From Trichinella spiralis (taxonomy: Eukaryota; Nematoda; Enoplea; Trichinellida; Trichinellidae), in NCBI GenBank assembly GCA_000181795.3, contig CM012953.1, positions 11,705,343-11,769,342 on the forward strand: a stretch of DNA of 64,000 nucleotides. Direction: 5' to 3'. A program made the position numbers and the translations under genes. The notes beneath the pieces were generated by a model. It was given only the letters and a program-made list of their open reading frames with translations, had not been told where the DNA came from and did no database searches. Positions 61,950 through 64,000 of the stretch are shown here, one piece after another; position 1 is the stretch's first letter; the number at the start of each line of letters is the position of its first letter.

Positions 61950-64000
61950 TGTGATTAACATAAGCATTTAATAAATCTTTTCTCATCATATTCGCACTTT
62001 TTATTTACCATAATTAACAAAGTGTACTCTTTTATAATTGCAGTTCAACTTAAATGATGTCTGTTATTTTAATGTCAGAATTTCATTTACTCAGTAATTA
62101 AAGTAGATGTGATTTTCATTAATACTCAAATAACTGACCATTTCTTTAGCAGTTTGCAGTTCATGTGCGCTTCAAACAAATTTGAGTGGGAAGCCAAAGA
62201 CAAGAAACACTGCAAGTGTTCAAAAGTAGTTGCATAATATATCACGTATCATTATTTTTATTAATCCTTATTTTCGCTTTGGTGAACAACAGAAAATTCA
62301 CCCACAAATGTTTCGTCAGTTCTCAGTTTCGAAACCGTTTAGGGATATGAAGTGCTACAGCTGATCAAAAGGCTTTTTCAGCTTAATGAAGATAGTCAAT
62401 AGCCGGATTCTAGAAGGATAAAAAAAGATGTTGATTAAATGAAATTGATTGCTATCATACTTTAGTACTTTTCATATTCCGCATTGCCAGGCTGATCTTT
62501 TACCGTCGCATTATACATTTCCACAATGAAATACAATAAAGTACGTAGCTATTCCTAAAATATTGATTATTACGCAAACAAATTGGAGAACAAATGAATT
62601 ATAAAAAGAAGAAAATGCTAGAAGTTTTCCGTGATTGTAAACCCAGAAAATGTCATCTGGAATACTTTTTTATGATATTTAAAAATTAAAAGTATTATGA
62701 AAGATATGAAAATTTTAAAGAAAACATTTTGCGTATTGAAACATGAAAGTAATTAGGAATATCGTGCTATATATTATCTGCTGGTTTATTACATGTTACC
62801 ATAAATTTCTTATTAGAGATTTGAGAAATGAACAGTCAGCTTTTTTGATCAGCAACTCAATTCTGTGAAAACTATTTTATATGTGTGCTACAAATTTGTC
62901 AGCAATATAACAAACGCTTTAGAAAAACAAAGGATACATTTCTGAGTATTCGATAAAAAATTTCATCTCTATATATACTGTTTTGCAATAATAGAACATC
63001 TATTTTCCTAAAAAAAAGAAAACTATTTGCAATTGTTCAAAAGAGAACGCTGTTTGAAAGTTTTATAAACATGTGTAATTTATGATTTTTACTTTGGATC
63101 TATTCATTACCTAAAAAAATCAATGCTATATATCAACCTTTTGTTACACAGAATTAACAATAATTCAAATTATAAAAATTCAATTTAACATTGAAATTAC
63201 GTATATTAATACCATAATAGTGAAACAGAACCATATTTCTAACTTCAATTTTAAATAGAATATTAAAGTAACATTAAAAAATATGTTTTGTTTAAAGTAT
63301 TTAAAGTGTGGCCAAAAATGTTTTAGTCAATGAATGGTTTAATAAATTGCACATTTTCCGCCATTCAAATTTGTTGAAAACAGGCAATGGCTTACAACTG
63401 CAATGTTCGGAAGCAAAAAAAAGTGACTGTATCCATTAGATCAACCATTGCTCATAATGGTACATCAAGGGGAACACAGTTACATTTGGAAGATCCAGTA
63501 TTGATGGGCAACGTAAGAAATTGTTAATAATTTTCATTTTTTAGTTATTTTATTTCCATTTTTATAATCAAGGTGAAACGGTCATCAATTGACAAACCCA
63601 CTCCTGAATTGGCTACTTTGAAAGTTCTAGCTGAATTTTACAAAGGAATATTAGGTTTGGAAAATGGAGTTGATGAAAATTTCAAAAATAATTTGACAGT
63701 TCTGGATAAAACACACAAAGTATTCTTGAACCCAACTTCTGTAAAACAAATTTTGCTCAATGACAAAAATGATCCGCTGCCTTTGACAGAACCTGTTGGT
63801 GTTAACCTTCAAGATTTTAAAACAGAAATTTTGAAGCTCCAAACCAATGCTAAGGTAAAGTTTCCCTTTCAACATCAGAAATATCAACTAAGAACTACAA
63901 CTGTTAGGCAAAATATTTTGTTTTAATTTGAAATATTATACAAAATTGCAATAACTACATTTTTATAGAATTTACAAAATGAGGAACAAGCATGCGCATT
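61950..64000. repeat. Inverted copy C' of the central unit region
   Basis: On the plus strand this is the reverse complement of unit A about 35343 to 33437, and of unit B about 48320 to 46943 for the part from about 62700 on. The latter match is nearly base-perfect, including identical translations of exon 2 of the unknown gene. It continues past the right edge. Confidence 0.93.
63387..64000 (+). CDS. Unrecognised protein, copy C', truncated by the window edge
   Basis: Exons are 63387-63512 (ATG intact: MAYNCNVRKQKKVTVSI), 63573-63854 and from 63969 onwards (beginning with the LQNEEQACA segment). Splice sites equal those of unit B. Exon 2 translates identically to unit B (GVDENFKNNLTVLD). 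Because its ATG is intact, this may be the functional member closest to B. The remainder of exon 3 lies outside the window. Confidence 0.6.

Overview
The window is AT-rich animal DNA. Conserved genes are split by many short GT-AG introns, the smallest being 50 bp. The gene set (ST13/Hip, TM2D3, POLK, coronin, PAIP1-like, WSB, RPLP1, LC8 dynein light chain), the small introns and the N-terminus of the Hip protein suggest an invertebrate, probably a nematode. This is an inference; no taxonomic marker is decisive.

1-28.3 kb is ordinary gene-containing sequence. In order it holds the 5' end of ST13/Hip (-), a 5-exon gene for an arginine/serine-rich protein with Pro-Val-Phe-Pro repeats (-), TM2D3 (+), 10-exon DNA polymerase kappa (+), 8-exon coronin (+), a single-exon PAIP1-like MIF4G protein (-), a 9-exon WD40/SOCS-box WSB gene (+), an unrecognised ORF (-), and RPLP1 (-). 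Two long stretches, 11.7-14.8 kb and 19.5-24.0 kb, show no gene.

29.0-58.4 kb is a tandem segmental duplication. Unit A (about 29.05-42.18 kb) and unit B (about 42.69-58.41 kb) carry the same cassette in the same order: an RBBP6-like zinc-knuckle mini-gene (+), a divergent LC8 light chain (-), an unrecognised 263-residue protein (-), a secreted five-module PAN/Apple-like protein (+), an initiator tRNA-Met-like sequence (-) and an intronless ornithine aminotransferase pseudogene (-). In unit B, about 1.1 kb between the unrecognised gene and the PAN gene is replaced by a 5'-truncated, mutated Ty3/gypsy retrotransposon with one LTR. Unit A has a 10-N assembly gap that hides about 270 bp.

58.4-64.0 kb is a rearranged edge. 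It holds LTR-like fragments beginning TGTAACGACC, a direct partial copy C of the zinc-knuckle part (60.48-61.51 kb, decayed), then an inverted copy C' (61.95-64.0 kb) whose distal part is nearly identical to unit B but which keeps the sequence the retrotransposon replaced.

The most interesting content is the duplicated secreted PAN protein. Both paralogues are intact, 603 codons each with identical exon lengths and phase-1 module boundaries. Two exons differ by about a quarter of their amino acids while at least one adjoining intron is almost identical, the pattern expected from diversifying selection.
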